Origin: M30B19 sp041688615
GTDB taxonomy: Bacteria > Planctomycetota > Planctomycetia > Pirellulales > Pirellulaceae
Assembly: GCA_041688615.1 (NCBI GenBank)
Contig: JBDNHU010000403.1
Span: 1-8,998 of the forward strand
DNA: 8,998 nucleotides
Direction of reading: 5' to 3'
Made by a program: the position numbers and the translations under genes. Positions 1 to 6,854 of this stretch are shown here, piece after piece. The notes below the pieces were generated by a model. The model had not been told where the DNA came from. It ran no database searches and saw only the letters and a program-made list of their open reading frames with translations. Each line of letters starts with the position of its first letter. The first letter of the stretch is position 1.

Positions 1-2487
1 AATCCCTGCCGTTAAACGGCGGTAGCCTTCGTCGGGAAACACGCTTAAAACATAATTCCCAGGTAATGTTGAAGCAAAACTGGCGGTATACCGACCGGGT
101 GCCGTTTGTTCAAACTTCAATTCCTGAGACCCCTCTGGAGTCATTACAGAGGTTTGCATCGACAGATCGTTCAAAAAGGTTCCTTCCTTATCAGCTGCCG
201 TCACCAAAATTTCTGTCTTCCCATCACGTTGCTGAGTCGCCAATTGGAACTCGCCGTCCTTAGAAACATTTCGCATCGTCTGCTTGGCCATTTGCGTGAA
301 CAGTTTCTCATAGACGTCTGTATCGATCCAAGAACCCGTCCAGCGATGGCCCGCATCTGAGGTAAACACCGTCGATCGCCCAAGCCCATACTGCCAGGTC
401 GACAGTAGCGTGGAATTTTCACCCTGATCGTCCGGTTGGGACGCGATTAACAATTGTTCAACCAACTCGGACTCGCGTTTGGTCGTGTACACGTAACCCT
501 TATAGTTGGGAAGCGAATCGGTATCGACATCACGAAGCATCGGATGAAAATTTCCAGCCGGCATTCGAATCGCCTTGATTCCGCCTTCGGGCTCAAAAAT
601 CAAAGGCTTTGTCACCCGCCTGGCTTCACGTTGAAAAATACGTGGTAAGGCTCGATTGTTCTTGACAACATAGTATCGACCGCCAGTCGTTTGAGCCAAT
701 TTACGCATCGTCTGATGGCCAGCGGGTCCATGAGAACCCACCGCAACGGTAGAGATGATGATTTGATTTTGTTTGTACTTTTGCACCAATGCGTTGCTGG
801 GCGCTGAAGGGTCACCGTCGCTAATAATGATCATCTGCTTAGCAGCGGCAGGCACGTTAATCAGTGCCTGCAACCCCTTTTGCATCGCCGGGTCAAACGT
901 GGGCATATCACCGGCATTCATTCGCCCCAACAGGCCTAACATTCGGTTCTTGTTGATAGGCGATACCTTGTCCACACCGTTGGGCAATTTCCACAACCAA
1001 TTATCAACCCCTCGGACATTGTCCCAACGCAACAATCCACAATAATCGATCGGGCCAAGCACCTTGATCGCTTCTTGAGCAATCACTTTCTGCCAATGAT
1101 TGCCATCAGCCGTTTCACAGGCGTGCATCAACAGCACCAACGCACCCGAGGCCGCCACTTTATCGTTGCGAATCTCAAATTCAATCGGTAACGCATCTTC
1201 CAACCGGGTATCGTTCCAACCACCCACGCCAAAAGATCGGTCGCCGCCCAGCATCAACAGACCGCTACCCATCCGCGCGGTGTTGGCAACCAACATTTCG
1301 ATCTGATCTTCGCTAAACGAAAACCCACTCTCAGCATCCTCGCCACCGCTGCGAGGCACATTGGCAAGAATCACCAAATCATAAGGTACTAATTCATCAA
1401 GTGTGCCGAACAATGCATCCGTTGAAATAATGTCGACTACGATATCATTCCGGCGTAAAACTTTTACCAGCGTGTCAAACTCGCCAGGAAACGCCGAGTC
1501 TTCAATCAACAGGGCTCGGCCTTCACCCTGGATATTGGTAAACGCTGCCGCCTGATTATTCTGAACCGAATCATCAACCTGACCTTCATCCGGAATAAAC
1601 AGCGCTTCCACATTAACCAATGCCGATTCTTCAGCCTTCTGAGGAATGCTGTAAACGTTGGCACCTGGTTCAAGCGTTACTGGTGATTCAGAGAGAATTT
1701 CGGAATCTGCCGCCGCGCCCACTCGGCCTACACGCTTAATGATCCGCAACTTACCACTGATAGGCTTTGCCGATTCAGGATTCTTGGTCGGCGGATGGTT
1801 GGTCAAAACCGTTCTAATTTCAAAGTTCTGGCCTTTCCGCAAATTCGCTGGCAAACTGACACGATCCACCGATACATCTTGATCCCACAGTAGCTGAACA
1901 GGGACGATATCGATGCCGACACTGTCATTGGACAATTCTTGGGCCGCTTGAAGCGCGTCGCCTACATTTTGATTTCCATCAGTCAGGATCACCACACGTT
2001 TGGCAGAATCGTCCGGGAACGAAGCCTTCGCTAATTTCAGTGCCGCTTCTAGATTCGTTGAATTTTCACGAAGATCCAATGAACTTTCAAAACGACCAAG
2101 GTTCGGGATCAAACTATCAATGGCAGGAAATTCTACTTTCGCGTTGCCACCAAAAATGATGACTCCGGCTCGATCGTCTGCCCGTCGATGCTTCTCGACT
2201 TCTGCGCAAACATAGTCCAGCATCAACTTACGCTTGTCCGCCGGAACACTTTCAGATTGATCAAGTAAGTAAAAGACGGAAACACGATCACTCTGTTGGC
2301 GCCATTGAATGCCAGCCAATGCGAAAACGATCGCGGATATCAAGACTGTCCGAAATACAATTGCCGTCCATCGCCTGGTGAATCCCAATCCCGAAAGGCT
2401 TCGATAGCTAAGCCACCAAATGACCGGCAATATCATAAGTAGCAGCAAGTACCACGGTGACGAGCAGCCTAATTTTTCAAAAAACAT
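1..2487 (-). CDS. Membrane-anchored double-VWA / glutamine-amidotransferase-like protein (C-terminus beyond window)
   Basis: The reverse strand is open for 829 codons and still open at the left edge. Two hydrophobic segments lie at residues 12-27 and 43-60, predicting a membrane anchor. VWA domain 1 spans about 70-200 and has a full MIDAS metal site: DQSES (D76, S78, S80), T144 and the D170 of VVILTDGN. Residues about 320-440 resemble a class I glutamine-amidotransferase-like (PF07090) fold, with LMLGGDRSFGVGGW at 411-424. A second VWA-like region (448-610) keeps MIIISDGDPS at 552-561 but has MHACETADG where DxSxS is expected. Residues 700-740 (GLGRSTVFTSDAGHRW) match the usual following domain. 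The start is ATG at 2487, with GGAG 7 nt upstream. In planctomycetes such proteins often sit in MoxR/DUF58/BatA-like clusters. Here the upstream side is gene-poor, so it probably starts its own transcript. The molecular role is unknown; a protein-binding surface protein is an inference. Confidence 0.93.
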   Translation of the reverse strand, partial: MFFEKLGCSSPWYLLLLMILPVIWWLSYRSLSGLGFTRRWTAIVFRTVLISAIVFALAGIQWRQQSDRVSVFYLLDQSESVPADKRKLMLDYVCAEVEKHRRADDRAGVIIFGGNAKVEFPAIDSLIPNLGRFESSLDLRENSTNLEAALKLAKASFPDDSAKRVVILTDGNQNVGDALQAAQELSNDSVGIDIVPVQLLWDQDVSVDRVSLPANLRKGQNFEIRTVLTNHPPTKNPESAKPISGKLRIIKRVGRVGAAADSEILSESPVTLEPGANVYSIPQKAEESALVNVEALFIPDEGQVDDSVQNNQAAAFTNIQGEGRALLIEDSAFPGEFDTLVKVLRRNDIVVDIISTDALFGTLDELVPYDLVILANVPRSGGEDAESGFSFSEDQIEMLVANTARMGSGLLMLGGDRSFGVGGWNDTRLEDALPIEFEIRNDKVAASGALVLLMHACETADGNHWQKVIAQEAIKVLGPIDYCGLLRWDNVRGVDNWLWKLPNGVDKVSPINKNRMLGLLGRMNAGDMPTFDPAMQKGLQALINVPAAAKQMIIISDGDPSAPSNALVQKYKQNQIIISTVAVGSHGPAGHQTMRKLAQTTGGRYYVVKNNRALPRIFQREARRVTKPLIFEPEGGIKAIRMPAGNFHPMLRDVDTDSLPNYKGYVYTTKRESELVEQLLIASQPDDQGENSTLLSTWQYGLGRSTVFTSDAGHRWTGSWIDTDVYEKLFTQMAKQTMRNVSKDGEFQLATQQRDGKTEILVTAADKEGTFLNDLSMQTSVMTPEGSQELKFEQTAPGRYTASFASTLPGNYVLSVFPDEGYRRLTAGI

Positions 2488-2494
2488 TTGCCCA

Positions 2495-2498
2495 CTCC
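2495..2498 (-). promoter_or_regulatory. Ribosome binding site of the VWA gene
   Basis: GGAG on the minus strand lies 7 nt before the ATG at 2487. It supports that start. The ATG about 20 nt further upstream is in another frame and overlaps this Shine-Dalgarno region. Confidence 0.6.
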
Positions 2499-2920
2499 GT
2501 GACCCATTGTTGCTGGTTGTCGCTGCTCGGCTTCCATGCGTTTGGCACTTTCGCTGTTCCGTAAACTTATCCTTGAAGTCAATGTAGTGCTTCGATCCAA
2601 ACAGTTTAACACAATTGAATGAAACATATCGCTTGGATCGACGTCCATGCGGACGATCGATGTCCGGTCCGCCTACAAGGTTTGGCAGGCTAAAGTTTAA
2701 GTGCTGCACACCTAGGCTGCAACAATCATTCGACGGCCAAGAGCCAATCTTAAGCTCCCTTTAGAAACACAGTATTCGCCGCCGAGTCACAAAAATCTGC
2801 CCCTTCCAGAACCCTGCCTCACGAAACCTCGACAAATTCCATTTTTGTGAAGCCCGACCGGCGACATTTTCGTTACGCGAAAAAGATGAAACACTTGGCA
2901 CCGCTGCAAGGCAATTCCCA
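2499..2920. other. Long spacer, no gene recognised
   Basis: Read on both strands, this stretch upstream of the VWA gene holds only short, frequently stopped frames. No conserved motif, RNA gene or clear terminator was seen. It must contain the promoter of the minus-strand VWA gene, but no convincing -35/-10 pair could be picked by eye. Confidence 0.5.
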
Positions 2921-2923
2921 TGA

Positions 2924-3313
2924 ATCTACCAATATCCGAAACTTAATGCCGCCGTTCTTGAAACAAATCGCTACGAGATTGCCGAATCCTCCCTGCAGAA
3001 AATTCGCAAGACCAGCAACGCAAACCCGACGTTAAGGACCGGTGAAAAATCTGCAAAAATGCGAATCAATCGCATCTTCTTTGCCGCCCCCAAGTTCCCG
3101 CCGACAGTCTCCAAGCCAACCACCGCTGACGTCTTGCCCGCACTCTTGGTCCACATGTCAGCCCTGATTTCATGTGAACCTCCAGACCGGCACGGCGTTC
3201 ACGAATTTCCCGTCGCCAATCGTACTCCAAAAATCCGCCTGGAAAATTTGCCTGATGCACTCTACTTGGTCGAAACTTGCAATAATGCTTTGCATTGCCA
3301 AGTTTATTTCTAA
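2924..3313 (+). other. Unassigned open frame, possible gene remnant
   Basis: One plus-strand frame is open for about 129 codons between a TGA at 2921-2923 and a TAA at 3311-3313. The first in-frame ATG is at 3059, well inside, and has no good Shine-Dalgarno. The translation reads like ordinary protein (for example AAVLETNRYEIAESSLQKIR from about 2948 and HEFPVANRTPKIRLENLPDA further on), and third positions favour G/C. No family was recognised and there are no membrane segments. It could be a decayed gene lying ahead of the pseudogene cluster, or chance. The opposite strand also has open frames here, which weakens the coding case. Confidence 0.22.
3274..3304. promoter_or_regulatory. Imperfect inverted repeat, possible old operator
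   Basis: AACTTG at 3274 pairs with CAAGTT ending at 3304. Inside it AATGC and GCATT form a perfect inner stem around TTT, and the two halves differ mainly by a small insertion. It lies about 45-75 bp before the first codon of the decayed operon. A dyad of this size suits a dimeric winged-helix regulator, and the operon encodes one, but binding is inference. It overlaps the end of the unassigned open frame. Confidence 0.3.
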
Positions 3314-3320
3314 GATTGTG

Positions 3321-3345
3321 ATTCGTCAACGCCGTAATTCGTCAA
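3321..3345 (+). repeat. Direct repeat of ATTCGTCAA
   Basis: Two exact copies of the 9-mer ATTCGTCAA start at 3321 and 3337, 16 bp apart. They lie just before the start of the decayed membrane-protein gene. The second copy abuts the AAAGGG that could be the ribosome binding site. Function unknown; may be chance. Confidence 0.35.
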
Positions 3346-3349
3346 AGGG

Positions 3350-4050
3350 ATGCCGGTGAAACCACAACCAGCCCTAGCCCAACTGCAAGCGATTCAGACG
3401 CAATTGATCCGCTGCGAAAAGGTTCAGTGCTATCGCTGGGCTACGATCGGAATTAGCAGTTGGGTCGGACTAATCCCCAGTTGGTTTCAATCAGCATTCG
3501 TCCACTCGCACCCTAGCCGTTCCGGGCAAGGGAAATTTCGGTTTGGCGACGGGTTGGACAGTCTACCCGATTTGTCAGCGTCATCCTTGGCGATTGCCAT
3601 TGATGGCGGACGCCCGTTTCTTTTTAATTTTGGATTTGCGTTGCCATTTTGAATCTAGCGATCATTGGTTCAAAAATGAGTTGGCGTTACTTTCTAGGTT
3701 CTCAATTCGCGAGAAAGCAAACGTTAGAAGCGGTCCATGATTTCGCCCCTTTCTGTTTGGTCACTGCTTCGATCAGTGTGTTACGAGTTGAATAAAATTT
3801 GCTGCATTTAATCATGTTGCCCGTAATATGGGCATTGTGCCTTAGCTGACGAATTTTCGCATCTCGCCGTTACTTGCCTGCAAATGTTGGATGGGCTCCG
3901 ATTTGGTATCTTGCGACAGGCATTGCAGTTCTGAGTCTTGGTCAACCCTTTGCCGCTTGGAAAATGACGTTAATCTTTGGTGTCGGACAATTGCTTATGT
4001 CTTGACTGCTATTTCACAGCCAGACAAATCCTGCATCCAACCCAACTTGA
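3350..4050 (+). pseudogene. Decayed small multi-pass membrane protein
   Basis: No single frame is open, but pieces in order read as one membrane protein of about 210-230 residues. The N-terminal part is in the frame of 3350: LAQLQAIQTQLIRCEK, then CYRWATIGISSWVGLIPSW. After an unalignable stretch (about 3510-3625) the reading moves to the frame of 3628 and stays there to 4050: FWICVAILNLAIIG, RKQTLEAVHDFAPFCLVTAS (from 3712), RRYLPANVGWAPIWYLATGI and FAAWKMTLIFGVGQLL. That frame is broken by TAA at 3793, TGA at 3847 and TGA at 4003, and ends at TGA 4048-4050. From memory these pieces match an uncharacterised planctomycete membrane family with an AVHDFAP-type motif and a C-terminal FGxGQLL. 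The original start may be GTG at 3356, 6 nt after AAAGGG. The shift of frame plus three stops make it non-functional. Confidence 0.72.
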
Positions 4051-4065
4051 AACACGACCTGTTGA

Positions 4066-4527
4066 TCGAAAAAAACGAGCATCGCAAGGGAAAAAAACAA
4101 CAAAGCCCAGCGCAGTTCAAGGCCCGTTCCAGCAGAAAGTGATGCTGCGAAGTTCGATTACCCGTTGCATCGTTTGTTTCACGAAAAAGCACGATTGTCG
4201 ATCCTGACTTGTCTGATTTCAAACAAACACGGACGCGAGTTTATCGATCGTAAAGAAAGCTGTGGTCGGTCCGATGGGAATCTAAATCGCCACTTGCAAG
4301 TTCTATTGGATGCCTAATGTTTAGACACCCAAAAGACCGGGGCAGGGCGAAACGCATCTTCTACTTTCTCGGTTACGGCAGAAGGACGAAAAGCGTTTAC
4401 CCATTACCTGCTTGAACTCGATCGAGTGCTGATGGACGCTCAATTGGCCGCTCAAGCGAATGCCGCCAACCGCTCCAAATTTTTAAACGAACCCAACCAC
4501 AATCTTGGCTTGGCTGATTTCAGCTAG
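4066..4527 (+). pseudogene. Decayed winged-helix (HTH_34-like) transcriptional regulator
   Basis: One frame reads through a winged-helix regulator with a single internal stop. It contains YPLHRLFHEKARLSILTCL (from about 4159), then the recognition-helix region SDGNLNRHLQVLLDA, a TAA at 4315-4317, and the wing and following helix TFSVTAEGRKAFTHYLLELD. It ends at TAG 4525-4527. The order matches the PF13601 type (EKARLxIL, then TDGNLSRHL, then LTxxGRxxF). Two positions normally hydrophobic are Arg here (FIDRKESCGRSDGN, usually FxDLK and L-T/S-DGN), which also suggests relaxed selection. No start codon exists in this frame between the upstream TGA at 4063 and 4141. The N-terminus may have lain in the neighbouring frame, with a 1-nt loss near 4120-4128. 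It probably regulated the flanking membrane-protein genes. Confidence 0.78.
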
Positions 4528-5485
4528 AATTGCGTTGGGAATAATGACGCCGCATGCAAAGCGTTTGTACCCGGCGTACAGGGAAACTCTATTCGAAAAA
4601 TCACCGACGCTCAAAAGTAATTGGTTCATCCCTGCACGCAATACGCTGCTTGTGGTAAACACCCTATTCTTAATTTACTTGCTGTTTGAATTTACCCGCT
4701 TTTGGTTCCGACAATTCCCCCAAGGTTTCTACGACGCGGGCTAAGCTGACCAAGGTGCCTTTTGGGTGACGATGGCGGTGGTTATGACCACTGCGATTGT
4801 GCCCCTCATTTTTCAACCTTCGTTGAGATACGATCCAAGAATCAAAACGATAAGAACTTTGTCGAGGTCTTGGGGTGCCTTAAACTTTCTCTTTGGCCTC
4901 GCCGTCATCAATCGGATGCGGATTTATATCGACGACAACGGCCTGACACGAATGAGGATTATTGGCTTGCGAGGAATCGTTTGCGTTAGGGTTGGGCTGG
5001 TTTTGGTAAATTACAAAATTCGAAAGCAGCCATCTTTCGGCTGGTTGATGGAGGCTCAAGTCTGGACATTCCAGGCAACGATCTACCTGGCGGCCCTGAC
5101 GCCAATGAATCCAATCGCCCACACTTACAACACGCATCAGATCTTGACAGGACAATTTGCGTTCGTCGTTCAAATCACTTATCACGATATGTCGGACGAA
5201 GGTTGGATCGCTGCCAGTTGCTTGCGGGACACGGAACATTCAATCATTCGCGAAGGTCTCGCTGCGACGATGGTCCAAAGGGAACAAAACGCGATCCATA
5301 CCAACGACCGGACGCCTTCTTAGAATAAGCGACCAGCCAAAAATGGTCGGTTGACCCATAAGGAACAGCCGAAGTCAACCGAGGATCGCGACTGGCGACA
5401 CTTCCAGGGCTCGCGTTTTTTCCTGAAAGCCCTACTCCAAAACGATCGGCGGTGCCCGCAGTTTCTACACAATGGATCGCTTTGA
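4505..5485 (+). pseudogene. Decayed DUF4153/DUF4173-type membrane protein, C-terminal half
   Basis: One frame runs through ARNTLLVVNTLFLIYLLFEF, FWFRQFPQGFYDAG, stop TAA at 4742-4744, ADQGAFWVTMAVV, then LNFLFGLAVINRMRIYIDD, NGLTRMRIIGLRG and IREGLAATM. It meets TAG at 5321-5323. Read-through continues with DWRHFQGSRFFLKALLQN to TGA 5483-5485. Both the sequence before and after each stop fit the family (FYYAGYAHxG is usual, so TAA most simply replaces a Tyr TAC). Family members are about 500 residues with many N-terminal helices. Here roughly the first half is absent: the regulator's tail at about 4500-4527 runs straight into the middle of this protein. That suggests an internal deletion. Neither fragment is likely to be functional alone. 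An independent 185-codon frame from 4766 exists but has no sensible start. Confidence 0.82.
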
Positions 5486-5490
5486 TGGCA

Positions 5491-5546
5491 ACATTCAGAC
5501 ATTCAGACATTCAGACATTCAGACATTCAGACATTCAGACATTCAG
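5491..5546. repeat. Tandem array, 7 perfect copies of ACATTCAG
   Basis: The 8-bp unit ACATTCAG is repeated seven times without a mismatch. A diverged copy (ACATTCAA) follows at 5556-5563. The array starts 5 bp after the last stop of the DUF4153-like relic. The unit is not a multiple of three, so it is not a coding repeat. Perfect copies indicate recent slippage expansion. The remaining sequence from 5564 to 5643 shows nothing recognisable. Confidence 0.95.
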
Positions 5547-5643
5547 ACCAAGCCCACATTCAAGCCCTTGAAAAATTGATAGTGTATGCCTACCAGTGGT
5601 ACTAAAAAACATGTCTTGCCAACTACTGGCGTCAAAAATCACA

Positions 5644-5715
5644 GCCCTGTTATCCGGGGCAGCCGTGTAATCCGAGGCAGCCCTGTAATCCGGGGCAGGC
5701 CTGTAATCCGGGGCA
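5644..5715. repeat. Tandem array, 4 copies of an 18-bp unit
   Basis: Four adjacent 18-bp units with consensus GCCCTGTAATCCGGGGCA differ from each other at one to three positions. A partial fifth begins at 5716 (GGCCGGCGG). On the minus strand one frame through the array reads Leu-Pro-Arg-Ile-Thr-Gly repeated, because 18 is a multiple of three. That frame overlaps the zinc-ribbon/TPR gene out of phase and has no start signal, so it is not called as a gene. The stretch from 5716 to 5813 holds nothing else recognised. Confidence 0.93.
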
Positions 5716-5813
5716 GGCCGGCGGAGACCAGGAGACGGTTAGGCGGACACAGGTAAGCAGCATTGGACTCAAACCGACTTACCGCTTCATGTAAATCCTC
5801 CATTGCCTTGGAC

Positions 5814-6617
5814 CTAATTGAAAATTCCCATTTTTTTCTTGGGAACAATCGAATCGGTTTTCCCGATCGCCTTTTCACTCTTCCGCACGGCAACTCGAAA
5901 GTCTTTATCCTCATTTAAGGCGGGGTGCCCGTCCAGCAGCATTTTGTGAATTTGGTGCGCATCCGCATGCAAACTCGCTTTTTGCAGTGCGAAGGACACA
6001 AGTAGCACCACGGGTTGAGTCTCGTCCTTGTCCCAAGCGTACAATTCGATGGCCAACAATTTGGCCTCGGCAAATTGCCCTTGTTGTATGTGGTCAAAAA
6101 TGCGAATCCGTTTGGACTCTGGCCGATCAAAATCAATTCTCAGCACCCGAGCGAAACCTTCGTCCGCGTCGCTTTGGTTCCCTCGTCGTTCATGCCAAGC
6201 AGCCAACGCCATTTGTACGTCATAGTCGTCTGGATGTGAAGCTGAAATCGCAGTTGCCAATTGGTTGGCCTCATCGAATTGATTGAACGCAGTATAGGTA
6301 CCCAACAACTCCAGTGCAGCCTTAGGATCCGCTGAACTTTCCGACAAACTTTCTAAACTCTGACCGATCGCCGCTTCCTTTGCGACCTCCCACTCTTTCA
6401 ATGGCATCACCCGATGCATAGCACACAGGTTACATTCACCGATGATCATTTTTCGGCCTAAAGGAATCACCGGAATAAAGATCACACAGAACCAAAGTCC
6501 GGTTTCGTAATCCGATAAGATCGCTTGGCTATGACAAGAATCGCAGAAGCCACTTTGCGACACCAAATTTTTCTTGAAGTAATAATGAGTCCCGATTCCA
6601 TTGATGGTTGTTGGCAT
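5814..6617 (-). CDS. Zinc-ribbon and TPR-like protein, possibly C-terminally shortened
   Basis: Predicted 267 residues. The N-terminal 80 residues form a zinc-ribbon-like module: C25-D-S-C28 and C62-N-L-C65 flank a hydrophobic stretch LWFCVIFIPVIPLGRK (41-56). Residues about 95-250 are helical and TPR-like, with repeated (A/L)xxL...A patterns such as FNQFDEANQLATAISASHPD and IQQGQFAEAKLLAIELY. The start is ATG at 6617, with AGGG 8 nt upstream. Planctomycetes encode relatives beginning with a similar NGIGTxYY motif. As I recall them, they continue after the KSEKA/SIVP segment (here 247-259) into a transmembrane helix and an outer domain. This protein instead ends at KKKMGIFN followed by TAG. 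No membrane helix appears in any minus-strand frame downstream. Role unknown; a scaffold or stress-related role cannot be assigned. It diverges from cinA. Confidence 0.88.
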   Translation of the reverse strand: MPTTINGIGTHYYFKKNLVSQSGFCDSCHSQAILSDYETGLWFCVIFIPVIPLGRKMIIGECNLCAMHRVMPLKEWEVAKEAAIGQSLESLSESSADPKAALELLGTYTAFNQFDEANQLATAISASHPDDYDVQMALAAWHERRGNQSDADEGFARVLRIDFDRPESKRIRIFDHIQQGQFAEAKLLAIELYAWDKDETQPVVLLVSFALQKASLHADAHQIHKMLLDGHPALNEDKDFRVAVRKSEKAIGKTDSIVPKKKMGIFN

Positions 6618-6854
6618 CTGTAATTCCCTGTGCAGCAGTCATGATTCAAGCCGACATTATTTTGAGTCGAATTATAGCCGGATTTTTCTCGCTGTGTTGT
6701 ATCGTCGCAGGTTTTGACTGTTAGCCCAAACCAAGCCCCTTTTTTCTTAACATCGGTTGGATGTCCCAACCGTCTCCTACTAGATACTTAACCAACTTGA
6801 TAGATTCTACCACTGAATTACTCATCGCCAAAACCTTCCAAGGACCCAAAGTCA
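6618..6854. promoter_or_regulatory. Divergent intergenic region, zinc-ribbon/TPR gene and cinA
   Basis: This 237-bp spacer separates two diverging genes and must hold both promoters, unless cinA is read from elsewhere. AAGGA at about 6839-6843, 10-11 nt before the cinA ATG, is a plausible ribosome binding site. No clear promoter pair or operator was recognised. Confidence 0.4.

Noticed and set aside
3546..3572. TGWTVYP, similar to a cytochrome c oxidase subunit I motif
   Set aside because: The flanking residues do not match that family and the frame lies in the unalignable part of the decayed membrane protein. Likely chance.
4880..5239. 119-codon minus-strand frame
   Set aside because: It is the antisense shadow of the DUF4153-like relic, whose plus-strand sequence clearly matches the family.
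3350..5485. Alternative genetic code or programmed stop read-through
   Set aside because: TAA, TAG and TGA all interrupt the relics, a frameshift and a deletion are also present, and adjacent genes use standard stops.
5491..5715. CRISPR-like array
   Set aside because: Units are 8 and 18 bp, directly adjacent, with no spacers and no cas genes nearby.
5639..5914. 91-codon minus-strand frame ending in LPRITG repeats, possibly a sortase-like signal
   Set aside because: It overlaps the zinc-ribbon/TPR gene in another frame, has no start signal, and LPRITG is not LPxTG. The repeats are explained by the 18-bp array.
6641..6724. 27-codon plus-strand frame with a hydrophobic segment (ILSRIIAGFFSLCCIVAGF)
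   Set aside because: No Shine-Dalgarno sequence, very short, and located in a divergent promoter spacer. Kept only as a note.
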